A DNA stretch of 64,000 nucleotides from NCBI RefSeq assembly GCF_001571225.1, contig NZ_BCTJ01000008.1:83792-147791 (forward strand), in the 5' to 3' direction. Below are positions 45,254 through 54,361 of the stretch, one piece after another. Below the pieces are notes generated by a model. It was not told the origin of the DNA, did no database searches, and worked only from the letters and a program-made list of their open reading frames with translations. The DNA is from Hydrogenophaga palleronii NBRC 102513. Its GTDB lineage: Bacteria; Pseudomonadota; Gammaproteobacteria; Burkholderiales; Burkholderiaceae_C. Made by a program: the position numbers and the translations under genes. Numbering within the stretch: the stretch's first letter is position 1; each line of letters begins with the position of its first letter.

Positions 45254-46153
45254 ATGGCCAGCGATCTCGACACGGTAAGGGTGCTGCGCGCCCTGTTCAA
45301 CGACATGCCTCGTGCACCCCAAGGTCTTTCCCAGGAAGAGACCATGGCCTGGGTGCAGCAGTCGATGACCGAGTACGAGGGTGGCGACATGGCCTACATG
45401 ATCGAGCACATCACGCGCAACTCGATGCTCGACATCGTGCTGCGCCTGCGCGAAGACGGTTACCTGAAAGACGACGCCACGTTTGCCGACACCCTGGACC
45501 TGCTGGCCACGCCCGACGGCCGCAAGAGCTTCATGGACCGCTGCATCCAGGCGCAGAAGAGCGCCGACGCCACCTCGCGCCTGATCAACCGCGCCAAGCG
45601 CGAATGGACCGACCCCCTGCCGCTGTTCAGCTCCGACCCCGGCATGCTGGCCCGCTTCGTGCGCGGTGAACTCTCCGGCCCCGGCCCGCTGTACGCCGAG
45701 TTCAAGGCGCGCGAGGACGTGCGCGAGATCGGCGTGTTCGAGCAGGCGCCCGATGGCATCCACGAGTTCTCCTGGGGCTTCGTGGTGGAAGACGAAGGCG
45801 CCTGGCTCTTCTACGTCGCCGACGTCTGGCGCCGCGGCACCGTGGGCTGCTTCGACCGTTTCTTCAGCGCCTGGCATCAGGCCATGGCCGCGGGAGCGGC
45901 GGCGTTTTCCGCCAGCGAGGCACCCGCCGACGGCGAGCACGACGCCCACCCGCTCGTGCCGACTTGCCTGCAGATGGACGACGGCATCGCCACCTTCAGC
46001 AGCCTCGCGCTGCAAACCAGCGGCCCGATGTGCGACTCGGAAACGCGCCGCTGGATCGGCGAGGTGTTCATCGACCACATGCTGCCGACCATGGCCGCGC
46101 GCGTGGTGGACCCGAACTACGACTTCCCGCTGCCGAGCCCAGCCACGCATTGA
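45254..46153 (+). CDS. Conserved hypothetical protein, 299 residues
   Basis: A soluble protein without signal peptide or membrane segments. The N-terminal 120 residues are helical (YMIEHITRNSMLDIVLRLRE, LINRAKREWTDPLPLF), and the C-terminal part has WGFVVEDEGAWLFYVADVWRRG and LQMDDGIATFSSLALQTSG, suggesting an alpha/beta region. No motif permits a family call. GGAGG lies 7 bases before the ATG. It is in the same direction as the alpha-E gene and glutaminase but may have its own promoter. It occupies the place where a peptidase gene is often found in other genomes, yet shows no N-terminal nucleophile motif. Confidence 0.75.
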   Translation: MASDLDTVRVLRALFNDMPRAPQGLSQEETMAWVQQSMTEYEGGDMAYMIEHITRNSMLDIVLRLREDGYLKDDATFADTLDLLATPDGRKSFMDRCIQAQKSADATSRLINRAKREWTDPLPLFSSDPGMLARFVRGELSGPGPLYAEFKAREDVREIGVFEQAPDGIHEFSWGFVVEDEGAWLFYVADVWRRGTVGCFDRFFSAWHQAMAAGAAAFSASEAPADGEHDAHPLVPTCLQMDDGIATFSSLALQTSGPMCDSETRRWIGEVFIDHMLPTMAARVVDPNYDFPLPSPATH

Positions 46154-46293
46154 GCAGCGCCGGCCCGCCGCACGTGCGCGGGTTCAAGGCCACGAACCTG
46201 CTTGCGGCATCAACACAGGCTGCGCCATTGCGCGATCCAACCTGAGCAGGGGCCACATCCTGCCGTGTGCGTGCACTGCCCGACAATGGCGCC

Positions 46294-47205
46294 ATGCAGT
46301 TCCAGCCCATTCTTGAAGACATCGTCCACACGCTGCGCCCCCAGCTCGGTGCGCAGGGCCAGGTGGCCAGCTACATCCCCGCATTGGCGCGGGTGCCGGT
46401 GGTGCAATTCGGCATTGCGCTGCGCACCTGCGACGGGCAGGAGGCACACGCCGGCGACAGCACCACACCGTTCTCGATCCAGAGCATCTCCAAACTCTTC
46501 GCCCTGGTCATGGGCATGCGCGCCATGGGCGAAGGCCTGTGGGAGCGCATCGGCCGCGAACCCTCGGGCAACCCGTTCAACTCCCTGGTGCAACTGGAGT
46601 CCGAGCAGGGCACACCGCGCAACCCCTTCATCAACGCCGGCGCCATCGCCGTCACCGACCGCCTGCTCAGCCACGGCGATCCCAAGGCGTCGATGCTGGA
46701 ACTGGTGACCAGCCTGTGCAACGAGCCGGTGCACTTCGACGAAGAGGTGGCGGCCTCGGAAGCCGCCACCGGCTTTCGCAACATCGCGCTGGCCAACTTC
46801 ATGAAGAGCTTCGGCAAGATCGACAACGACGTTGCCCCCGTGCTCGACGCCTACTTCCACCACTGCGCGGTGAGCATGTCCTGCCTGCAACTCGCGCGCG
46901 CCACGGGCTTGCTGTGCCGCGACGGCCGGCACCCGTTCAACGGCGAGCCGCTGCTGACGGAACGCCAGACGCGCCGCATCAACGCCTTGATGCTGACCTG
47001 CGGCACCTACGACGCGGCGGGCGAGTTCGCCTTCCGCATCGGCCTGCCCTGCAAGAGCGGCGTGGGCGGCGGCATCGTGGCGGTGGTACCCGACCAGCTG
47101 AGCCTGTGCGTGTGGTCGCCGGCGCTCGATGCCACCGGCAACTCCCTGCTGGGCATGCAGGCGCTGGAAATGTTCACGGCGCGGACGGGTCTGTCGGTGT
47201 TCTGA
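46294..47205 (+). CDS. glsA: Glutaminase
   Basis: The 303-residue enzyme belongs to the beta-lactamase-like serine glutaminases and hydrolyses glutamine to glutamate and ammonia. The catalytic S-x-x-K (Ser64, Lys67 in PFSIQSISKLF), GNPFNS and PRNPFINAGAI, and the final LKSGVGGGI-type segment (CKSGVGGGI) are present. The ATG at 46294 is close to a GACAAT -10-like element (46282-46287). In the context of the neighbouring sigma-54-type promoter its presence hints at nitrogen metabolism, but it has no such promoter of comparable quality. Confidence 0.95.
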   Translation: MQFQPILEDIVHTLRPQLGAQGQVASYIPALARVPVVQFGIALRTCDGQEAHAGDSTTPFSIQSISKLFALVMGMRAMGEGLWERIGREPSGNPFNSLVQLESEQGTPRNPFINAGAIAVTDRLLSHGDPKASMLELVTSLCNEPVHFDEEVAASEAATGFRNIALANFMKSFGKIDNDVAPVLDAYFHHCAVSMSCLQLARATGLLCRDGRHPFNGEPLLTERQTRRINALMLTCGTYDAAGEFAFRIGLPCKSGVGGGIVAVVPDQLSLCVWSPALDATGNSLLGMQALEMFTARTGLSVF

Positions 47206-47206
47206 C

Positions 47207-47234
47207 GCGCCCCGGGGTTGGGCGGACGGGGCGC
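47207..47234. terminator. GC-rich stem between the convergent glsA and mltB genes
   Basis: GCGCCCC (47207-47213) and GGGGCGC (47228-47234) form a 7-bp stem in the 34-base gap between the two genes. There is no T tract, so rho-independent termination is uncertain. Confidence 0.4.
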
Positions 47235-47239
47235 CTCGG

Positions 47240-48382
47240 TCAGTTGCCGTTGGCCATCTGTGCCTTGATCGTCTCGCCCAGTTCGATCACCGCCAGCGCG
47301 TAGTAACTGCTCCAGTTGTAGCGCGTCACCACGTAGAAGTTTTCCGTGCCGGCCACATAGCTGGACGGTGCTCCCGCGTTCTCCAGTTCCACCAGCGCCA
47401 GCTTGCCGGTGTGCGCCAGGGCCGGGCCTTCCAGCACCGCACCTTTGGCGGTGAAGCTGGCCACGCCGAAGCTGGGCAGGATGTCGGGGGCGAGCAGGGT
47501 CTCGAAGTCTTCCTTGCTCTGGTTCGGGTCGAAGCGCACCGGGTAGTGCGTGGGCATGCCCCGCTGCCAGCCGAATTCCTTGAAGTAGTTGGCCACCGAA
47601 CCGATCACGTCGGCCTGGCTGTTGAACAGGTCCACCTTGCCGTCGGCGTCGAAGTCGATGGCGTACTTCACCCAGCTGCTGGGCATGAACTGCGGCCAGC
47701 CCATGGCGCCGGCGTAGCTGCCAAGGTAACTCTGCGGATCAGTCGCGGTGCGTTCGGCCAGGCTCAGGAACTGCTCAAGTTCGCTGCGGAAGAACTCGGT
47801 GCGTGCGGCCGCGCGCGGGTGGTTGGTCGGGAAGTCGAAGGCCAGGGTGGTCAGCGCGTCGAGCACGCGGAAGTTGCCGGTGTGCTGGCCGTACAGGCTT
47901 TCCACGCCGATCACGCCCACGATCAGGCTGGCCGGCACGCCGTACTCGGCTTCGGCGCGTGCCAGGGCCTCGCGGTTGTTTTCCCAGAAGCGCTGGCCGG
48001 CGCGCAGGCGCACCGGTTCGATGAAACGCGCGCGGTAGGCGGCCCAGTTCTTGGGCGTGCCGCTGGGCGCCGGCTGCATCAGGCGGATGACGCTGGGAAT
48101 GCGTTGTGCCGCGCCGATCTGCTGGCGCACCCAGGCGGGGTTGAGGTCGCGGCGCTGCGCCAGGTCGTCCGCAAACGCCATGGCGGCAGCGCTATGTGAG
48201 TAGCTGTGGGCCGCTGCCTTGGCGGCGGCGGGGGCCGTCCAACGTGTCTTGGCGGGTGATTGCGCCAGTGCGTTGCCGGCGCACAGCGCGGTGGCCAGTG
48301 TGAGCAGGGCCGACGCAACTGCAAGGGCGATGGGAGAAGCGCTGGCGCGTCGGGCGCGGATGGAGGAGGCGATGGTGTTCAA
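47240..48382 (-). CDS. mltB: Lytic murein transglycosylase B
   Basis: The 380-residue periplasmic enzyme cleaves peptidoglycan between MurNAc and GlcNAc. The signal peptide has a hydrophobic core ending LCAGNALAQ, and GVESLYGQHTGNFRVLDAL carries the catalytic Glu. The start is TTG at 48382, overlapping the upstream transglutaminase stop as TTGA, with AAGAG seven bases upstream; the only in-frame ATG is far upstream inside the TgpA gene. It is the last of four coupled genes. Confidence 0.85.
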   Translation of the reverse strand: MNTIASSIRARRASASPIALAVASALLTLATALCAGNALAQSPAKTRWTAPAAAKAAAHSYSHSAAAMAFADDLAQRRDLNPAWVRQQIGAAQRIPSVIRLMQPAPSGTPKNWAAYRARFIEPVRLRAGQRFWENNREALARAEAEYGVPASLIVGVIGVESLYGQHTGNFRVLDALTTLAFDFPTNHPRAAARTEFFRSELEQFLSLAERTATDPQSYLGSYAGAMGWPQFMPSSWVKYAIDFDADGKVDLFNSQADVIGSVANYFKEFGWQRGMPTHYPVRFDPNQSKEDFETLLAPDILPSFGVASFTAKGAVLEGPALAHTGKLALVELENAGAPSSYVAGTENFYVVTRYNWSSYYALAVIELGETIKAQMANGN

Positions 48383-50517
48383 CGGGGCTCTTTTCTGGGC
48401 CAGGTGAGTTGGCGGAACTGGCGTTGCAGCGTGGCCAGGGTGGGCGTGCCGGCGTGGCCCGGTCGGGCGTAACGCTGGGCTTCGAGTTGCAGCAGCCATT
48501 GTGCAATGCCCTGGGCGGCGGGCGTGGTGCCCCAGCGGCCTTGCACACGTCGGGCGAGTTCACGCGGCGGGGTGTGGTCGGCGCTGTCGAGGCCGAGCGC
48601 GGCCAGGCGCGCTCGCGCGCGCTGCAGCAGGCGCAGCCACGGGTCGTGCTGTTGGCGCTCCCAGAGCGTCCAGGCGGCGCCGAGCAGGCTGACGAACACC
48701 ACCACGCCGATCAGCACATAGGCCAGGTCGGTCCAGCTCGGGGTCTTGAAGCCCAGGCCTTTCAGCAGGTCGAGCTGGCGGCCCTGGGTGTAGTTCAGCA
48801 CCCACTGGTTCCAGCTGTTGTTGACGGCCTCCCAGGCCGCCCGCACCCGCGCGGCGAGGTTGGGGTCGAGGGTGCGCAACGCGCCGGCCAACGCGCCCTC
48901 GGGAGCGCCGAGGCGCTGCAGCGAGCCGATGCGCCCGGGTGAGACGGCGGAGGTCGGGTCGACACGCACCCAGCCCTGGCCGGCTTGCCAGACCTCGGCC
49001 CAGGCGTGGGCGTCGCGCTGGCGCACCGTCCAGTAGCCGTCCACGCCGTTGCGTTCTCCGCCCTGGTAGCCGGTGACGATGCGCGCCGGGATGTCGAGCG
49101 CGCGCATCAGGATGACGAAGCTGCTGGCGATGTGTTCGCAGAAGCCTTCGCGGCGGTCGAACCAGAACTCGTCGGCCGTGTGCTGGCCGTACACGCCAGG
49201 CTCCAGCGTGTAGGTGTAGCCGCCGGTGCGCAGGCGCTCCAGGGCGGCGTTGACCAGTCGCGGCGTGGCCCCGGGCCCGCTGCCGTGTTCGCGCCGCAGT
49301 TGCACGGCCAGTTCCAGCGTGCGCGGGTTGTAGCCGGCCGGCAGCTGCACGTGGTCTTGCAGTGCCAGCACCGCCTCGCGAGGGCCGTGGCGGAACGTGG
49401 TGTGGCTGACCGCGCTGTAGCGCAGCAGGCTGCTCACCGGCCGTTCGGTGAGCCACTGCAGCTCGTTCGTCATGCGCACCCGCATGCCGGGCACCTCGGG
49501 CACCTGTTCGGCGGCTTCCAGCAGGAACAGCCAGGGGCGCCGGTTCGGCTCCATGGTGATGGCGTAACGCACTGCCTCACCCGACACGGCCAGCTCGCTG
49601 CCCAGCGCCTGCGCAGGCGGGAAGCCGGAACGCAGGGGCCGCCACTCGACGCCGTCGAAGGCGCTGAGCACCGGGCCGCGGAAGTACAGCTCGGCCTGGG
49701 GTGGTGGCGTGTCGTCTTCGAAGCGCACCCGGAAAGCGATGCTGTCGTCCAGCACCAGCTCGGCGATCTGGCCCACGCGCATGCTGGCCGAGAGGCCGCT
49801 GCGCCCGCGGTCTTCGCCCGGTGTGCCCCACAGCGGCGAGAGGCGCGGGAACAGCAGGAACAGCACCAGCATGATGGGCGCGCCCATGGCGGCCATGCCG
49901 GCGGCGATGCGCGCGGCCTGCGCCAGCGAGGGCCGGCCCACCGGCATGTGGGCGTTGACCAGCCCGGTCAACAGGCCCAGCAACGCGATCAGGATGCCCG
50001 CCGCCGTCAGCAGCGACTGCGAATAGAAGAAGTGCGTGAGCAGGGTGAAGAAGCCGAGGAAGAAGATCACGAAGGCGTCGCGGCGGGCGCGCATCTCCAG
50101 CGTCTTCAGCGTCAGCAGCATCACCACCAGCGTGACCCCGGCGTCCTTGCCGAGCACCGTGCCGTGCGTGCCCCAGGTGCCCGCCAGCGTGAGCAAAAGC
50201 AGGCCAAGCCGCCACGGCCAGGCAGGCAGCGGCAGGCCACGCAGCGCCAGCACCGCGCGCCAGGCCAGCACGCTCACCGCCAGCGCGCTGCACCACCACG
50301 GCACGTGCGCCACCTGCATCAACACCACCCAGGCCACCACGGCGAGCAGGAAGAGCGTGTCGCGCGTGTCGCGTGGAGGGGCGGCAACCCACGCTGTCAA
50401 ACCACCGGGCCGGCGCGACGGGATTGAGTCCAGAGCAGCCGCGGAACCGGCTTTGCCGGGCCGCAAGCTGCGCCCCCCTTCAGGGGGGACACGCGGAGCG
50501 TGGCGGGGGGTGTTCAT
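48379..50517 (-). CDS. TgpA-like transglutaminase domain membrane protein (DUF3488)
   Basis: The 712-residue protein has about seven membrane helices in the first 240 residues, a periplasmic transglutaminase core with Cys (GFCEHIASSF), His (DAHAWAEVW) and Asp (VRVDPTSAV), and a final membrane helix with a DUF4129-like tail. P. aeruginosa TgpA is an essential envelope protein. The ATG at 50517 overlaps the DUF58 stop (ATGA). Residues 3-28 (starting TPRHAPRVPPEGG) are encoded by a dispersed repeat and lie in front of the normal start of this family. Part of the MoxR-DUF58-TgpA cluster. Confidence 0.88.
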   Translation of the reverse strand: MNTPRHAPRVPPEGGRSLRPGKAGSAAALDSIPSRRPGGLTAWVAAPPRDTRDTLFLLAVVAWVVLMQVAHVPWWCSALAVSVLAWRAVLALRGLPLPAWPWRLGLLLLTLAGTWGTHGTVLGKDAGVTLVVMLLTLKTLEMRARRDAFVIFFLGFFTLLTHFFYSQSLLTAAGILIALLGLLTGLVNAHMPVGRPSLAQAARIAAGMAAMGAPIMLVLFLLFPRLSPLWGTPGEDRGRSGLSASMRVGQIAELVLDDSIAFRVRFEDDTPPPQAELYFRGPVLSAFDGVEWRPLRSGFPPAQALGSELAVSGEAVRYAITMEPNRRPWLFLLEAAEQVPEVPGMRVRMTNELQWLTERPVSSLLRYSAVSHTTFRHGPREAVLALQDHVQLPAGYNPRTLELAVQLRREHGSGPGATPRLVNAALERLRTGGYTYTLEPGVYGQHTADEFWFDRREGFCEHIASSFVILMRALDIPARIVTGYQGGERNGVDGYWTVRQRDAHAWAEVWQAGQGWVRVDPTSAVSPGRIGSLQRLGAPEGALAGALRTLDPNLAARVRAAWEAVNNSWNQWVLNYTQGRQLDLLKGLGFKTPSWTDLAYVLIGVVVFVSLLGAAWTLWERQQHDPWLRLLQRARARLAALGLDSADHTPPRELARRVQGRWGTTPAAQGIAQWLLQLEAQRYARPGHAGTPTLATLQRQFRQLTWPRKEPR
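50431..50513 (-). repeat. Dispersed GC-rich repeat, copy 2, inside the 5' end of the TgpA gene
   Basis: Read on the plus strand it runs from CAGAGCAGCC through GAACCGGCTTTGCCGGGCC and CCCCCCTTCAGGGGGG to CGCGGAGCGTGGCGGGGGG. About 80% of aligned bases match copy 3. It is translated as TPRHAPRVPPEGG, in frame with the gene. Two strong stems (CCGGCTTTGCCGG and CCCCCC/GGGGGG) are present. Confidence 0.8.
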
Positions 50518-51577
50518 ACCACCGCCATCGCTTCCAGACAGCGCGCCCGGTGCACCGCACCCTGGTCGGGTGCGATTTCGCGGCCGGGCAGGCGCAGGCC
50601 GTAGTCCAGGCCGAGCCGGTCCGCCATCAGCACCCAGGCGGTCAGGCGCGAGAGGCGCGCTTCCAGGTCGCCCGCACCGCACTGCGCATGGTCGAGCCAG
50701 AGCTGCTGGTGCTGGGTGGACAGCGCGTCGCGGCTCACCAGCTCGTCGCGCCCGCCGGCAAAGGCCTGGGCGGCTTTTTTCCAGACCACGGCCTTGATCG
50801 GGTCGCCCCGGCGGTAGGCGCGCACGCCGTCGAACTCGCCCGTGCTCTGCACGCGCGCGCTGCCGGAGCGGCCGGGCTGCGGCTCACCCGGCGGCAGCGG
50901 TGGCGGCTGGCTCTCGGGTTCGGGGTAGACCAGCACCGTGCTGGCCGGGCGCCACACCGTCCAGACGCGGAAAGTGCCGAGCGGAAACAGCGTGAGCGCA
51001 GTGAGCGCGGGCAGGGCATGCAGGCCGCGCCCGGGCACCGGCCAGCTCACCTGCAGCGTGGTGCTGCCTTGTGCGGGCACGTCGGTCCAGGCCAGCGGGG
51101 CGTGCGCCGGGTCGACGCCGATCACGCCCATGCCGATGCCGTAGCGCACACGCCGGCGCTCGCTCGACAGGCGGATGTCCAGCGCGGCGGCCTGGCCGGC
51201 GTGCACCGGCTCGGGCGGGTTCAGGTGCAGGGTGGTGCCACGCAGGTTGCCGTGGCACACGTGCATGCCGACCACTGCGCAGCCGGCCAGCAGAAAGGTG
51301 AGCAGGTAACCGAGGTTGAGCTGGTAGTTGATGCTGGCCACCAGCAGCAGGATCAGCGTGAGTGCCAGCATCCAGCCGGCCCGCGTGGGCAGGATGTAGA
51401 CGTTGCGCTGGGTGAGGGTGAGCGTGTCGCGGCGCGGCAGGCGGTTGTGCCACCAGGCTTGCAGTCGGGCGCGCGGATGCCCCCATCCAGAGGTGCCGAG
51501 GAACCGGCTTTGCCGGGCCTCAGGCACCGCCCCCCTCTCAGGGGGGACGCGCGGAGCGCGGCGGGGGGTGCTCGCAC

Positions 51578-51581
<4 letters not shown>
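50514..51581 (-). CDS. DUF58 domain protein
   Basis: The 355-residue protein has two membrane helices (about residues 70-105) and a C-terminal DUF58 region with YRRGDPIKAVVWKKAAQ; DUF58 proteins accompany MoxR ATPases and transglutaminases. The GTG at 51581 overlaps the MoxR stop as GTGA. Conserved sequence begins about residue 40 (DTLTLTQRNVYILPTRAGW); residues 4-30 come from repeat copy 3 (TPRRAPRVPPERG). The likely role is envelope assembly or stress together with MoxR. Confidence 0.87.
51480..51572 (-). repeat. Dispersed GC-rich repeat, copy 3, inside the 5' end of the DUF58 gene
   Basis: Plus-strand reading: CCCCCATCCAGAGGTGCCGAG, GAACCGGCTTTGCCGGGCC, GCCCCCCTCTCAGGGGGG, CGCGCGGAGCGCGGCGGGG and GTGCTC. 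The hairpins CCGGCTTTGCCGG and CCCCCCT/AGGGGGG match those of copy 2. It is translated as TPRRAPRVPPERG, in the same frame as the repeat in the next gene. Confidence 0.8.
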
Positions 51582-52498
<917 letters not shown>

Positions 52499-52523
52499 GC
52501 CGCGAACCATACCGTAAAACCCC

Positions 52524-53477
52524 ATGAGCCAAGCCACCGGGTATTTCACCCACCGGGATTGTTGGAGACACGAGATGGGCGCCGGACACCCGGAATGCCC
52601 GGATCGGCTCGATGCCATCGAAGACCGCCTGCTCATCAGCGGCCTGGAGATCGCGCTGGAGCGCCGCGAAGCCACCGCCGCCGCCATTGCCGACCTCGAA
52701 CTCGCCCACGGTCGCATGCACCTGGCGGCCCTGCGCGGCCTGAGCGACCAGCTGCGCGACGACATGGCCGCCGGCGGCCCGAGCCACGCGCAGGTGGACC
52801 CCGACACCTCCATCAACACCCACAGCTGGGACGCGATCCTGATGGCCGCGGGCGCCGCCATCGATGCCACCGACGCGGTGATCGCCGGTGAACTCGCCAA
52901 CGCCTTCTGCGCCGTGCGCCCGCCGGGCCACCACGCCACGCGCAACCAGGCCATGGGCTTTTGCTTCGTCAACAACGTGGCGGTGGCCGCCAAGTACGCG
53001 CTGGAGCGCCATGGCCTCAAGCGCGTGGCCATCGTGGACTTCGACGTGCACCACGGCAACGGCACCGAGGACATCGTGGCCGGCGACGAGCGCATCCTGA
53101 TGTGCAGCTTCTACCAGCACCCGTTCTACCCGCAGTGCGAGCACTCCACCGCGAGCAACCTCGTCAACCTGCCGGTGCCGGCCTATACCAAGGGCATGGA
53201 CATCCGCGAACTGGTCGACATGATGTGGCTGCCGCGGCTGGACGCGCACAAGCCACAGATGATCTTCATCAGCGCCGGCTTCGACGCGCACCGCGAAGAC
53301 GACATGGCGCAGATGGGCCTGGTCGAGCAGGACTACGCCTGGATCACCGAGCGCATCAAGGAAGTGGCGCAGCGCCATGCCAAGGGCCGCATCGTGAGCT
53401 GCCTGGAAGGTGGTTACGCCTTGAGCGCACTCGCGCGCAGTGTCGAAGCGCACCTGCGGGTATTGGCCGGCGTCTGA
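52524..53477 (+). CDS. Histone deacetylase family (zinc amidohydrolase) protein
   Basis: The 317-residue protein is of the arginase/deacetylase fold. AVRPPGHHATRNQAMGFCF, VDFDVHHGNGTEDI with the Asp-His metal ligands, the Asp in SAGFDAHREDD and the Tyr in LEGGYAL are all there. Bacterial relatives deacetylate acetylpolyamines or acetylated small molecules and proteins. The ATG at 52524 is 25 bases from the MoxR start with promoter elements overlapping. No ribosome-binding site is apparent (AAAACCCC), so this may be leaderless too. Confidence 0.92.
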   Translation: MSQATGYFTHRDCWRHEMGAGHPECPDRLDAIEDRLLISGLEIALERREATAAAIADLELAHGRMHLAALRGLSDQLRDDMAAGGPSHAQVDPDTSINTHSWDAILMAAGAAIDATDAVIAGELANAFCAVRPPGHHATRNQAMGFCFVNNVAVAAKYALERHGLKRVAIVDFDVHHGNGTEDIVAGDERILMCSFYQHPFYPQCEHSTASNLVNLPVPAYTKGMDIRELVDMMWLPRLDAHKPQMIFISAGFDAHREDDMAQMGLVEQDYAWITERIKEVAQRHAKGRIVSCLEGGYALSALARSVEAHLRVLAGV

Positions 53478-53500
53478 ACGCATGGGCCGTGTGGTCATCC

Positions 53501-53506
53501 CATAAT
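53501..53506 (+). promoter_or_regulatory. -10-like element just upstream of the crotonase gene
   Basis: CATAAT ends 6 bases before the ATG at 53513, again predicting an mRNA that starts at or next to the start codon; no -35 of quality and no Shine-Dalgarno sequence are seen. Confidence 0.4.
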
Positions 53507-53512
53507 GTTCCG

Positions 53513-54322
53513 ATGACCGAGACCGCCCACACCCCATCTCCCGCCGCCGACGCCGTGCTGTTGTGCGCGCGCGATGCGCGTGGCGTGCACACGCTCACGC
53601 TGAACACGCCGCGCAGTTTCAACGTCCTGTCCGAAGCCATGCTGGCGGCGCTGCAGTCCGCGCTGGACCACGTGGCCGCCGACCCGCAGGCGCGGCTGGT
53701 GGTGATCGCCGCCGAAGGCCGCGCTTTCTGCGCCGGCCACGACCTCAAGCAGATGAAGGCGCAACCCGAACTGGCCTACTACCAGGCGCTGTTTGCGCAG
53801 TGCTCGCGCGTGATGCTGAGCATCCGCGCGCTGGAGGTGCCGGTGATCGCGCGTGTGCAGGGCCTGGCCACCGCCGCCGGTTGCCAGCTGGTTGCGCAGT
53901 GCGACCTGGCGGTGGCCAGCGACAGCGCCACATTCGGTGTCAACGGCATCGACGTCGGCCTGTTCTGCGCCACGCCGGGTGTGGCGCTCTCGCGCAACAT
54001 CCTGCCCAAGCAGGCGATGGAGATGCTGCTCACCGGTGACTTCATTTCGGCCGACGAGGCGCGTGTGCGTGGGCTTGTCAACCGCGTGGTGGCGGCCGAC
54101 GCGCTGGACGCCGAGCTGCAAACCCTGGTGGAGCGCATCCTGGGCAAACCCCGCGAAGCCCTGGCCATGGGCAAGGCGCTGTTCTACCGCCAGCTGGAGA
54201 CCGACATGGCGTCGGCCTACGGGCTGGCGGGCGAGAGCATGGCCTGCAACATGGCGCACGCTGTGGCGCAGGAAGGTGTGCAGGCCTTCATCGACAAACG
54301 CCCACCGTCCTGGCGCGCCTGA
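53513..54322 (+). CDS. Crotonase-fold protein (enoyl-CoA hydratase/isomerase family, ECHDC3-like)
   Basis: The 269-residue protein has the crotonase fold with GRAFCAGHDLKQM (CoA/oxyanion loop), RVQGLATAAGCQLVAQCDLAVAS and FGVNGIDVGLFCATPG. In classical hydratases two Glu residues act as acid and base (in CELA and PEI motifs); here these read CQLV and NGI, so both are replaced. The closest named relative is human ECHDC3, whose role is also unclear. Hydratase activity is therefore doubtful; dehalogenase, isomerase or thioesterase-like chemistry is possible. Starts at ATG 53513, 35 bases after the deacetylase-like gene. Confidence 0.82.
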   Translation: MTETAHTPSPAADAVLLCARDARGVHTLTLNTPRSFNVLSEAMLAALQSALDHVAADPQARLVVIAAEGRAFCAGHDLKQMKAQPELAYYQALFAQCSRVMLSIRALEVPVIARVQGLATAAGCQLVAQCDLAVASDSATFGVNGIDVGLFCATPGVALSRNILPKQAMEMLLTGDFISADEARVRGLVNRVVAADALDAELQTLVERILGKPREALAMGKALFYRQLETDMASAYGLAGESMACNMAHAVAQEGVQAFIDKRPPSWRA

Positions 54323-54361
54323 TCCTTTCTTCGTTTTATTTTTTCCCTTTCTTCCTCTCCC
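54323..54361 (+). promoter_or_regulatory. Pyrimidine-rich leader of the MscS gene without Shine-Dalgarno sequence
   Basis: After the crotonase stop the next 39 bases up to the ATG are almost only C and T (one G and one A inside). No purine-rich ribosome-binding site precedes the ATG at 54362. Such tracts can bind ribosomal protein S1. Confidence 0.6.

Noticed and set aside
46217..46232. Possible sigma-54 element AGGCTGCGCCATTGC upstream of glsA
   Set aside because: GG-N10-GC spacing is right but the -24 part lacks TGGCAC; too weak given the GC content.
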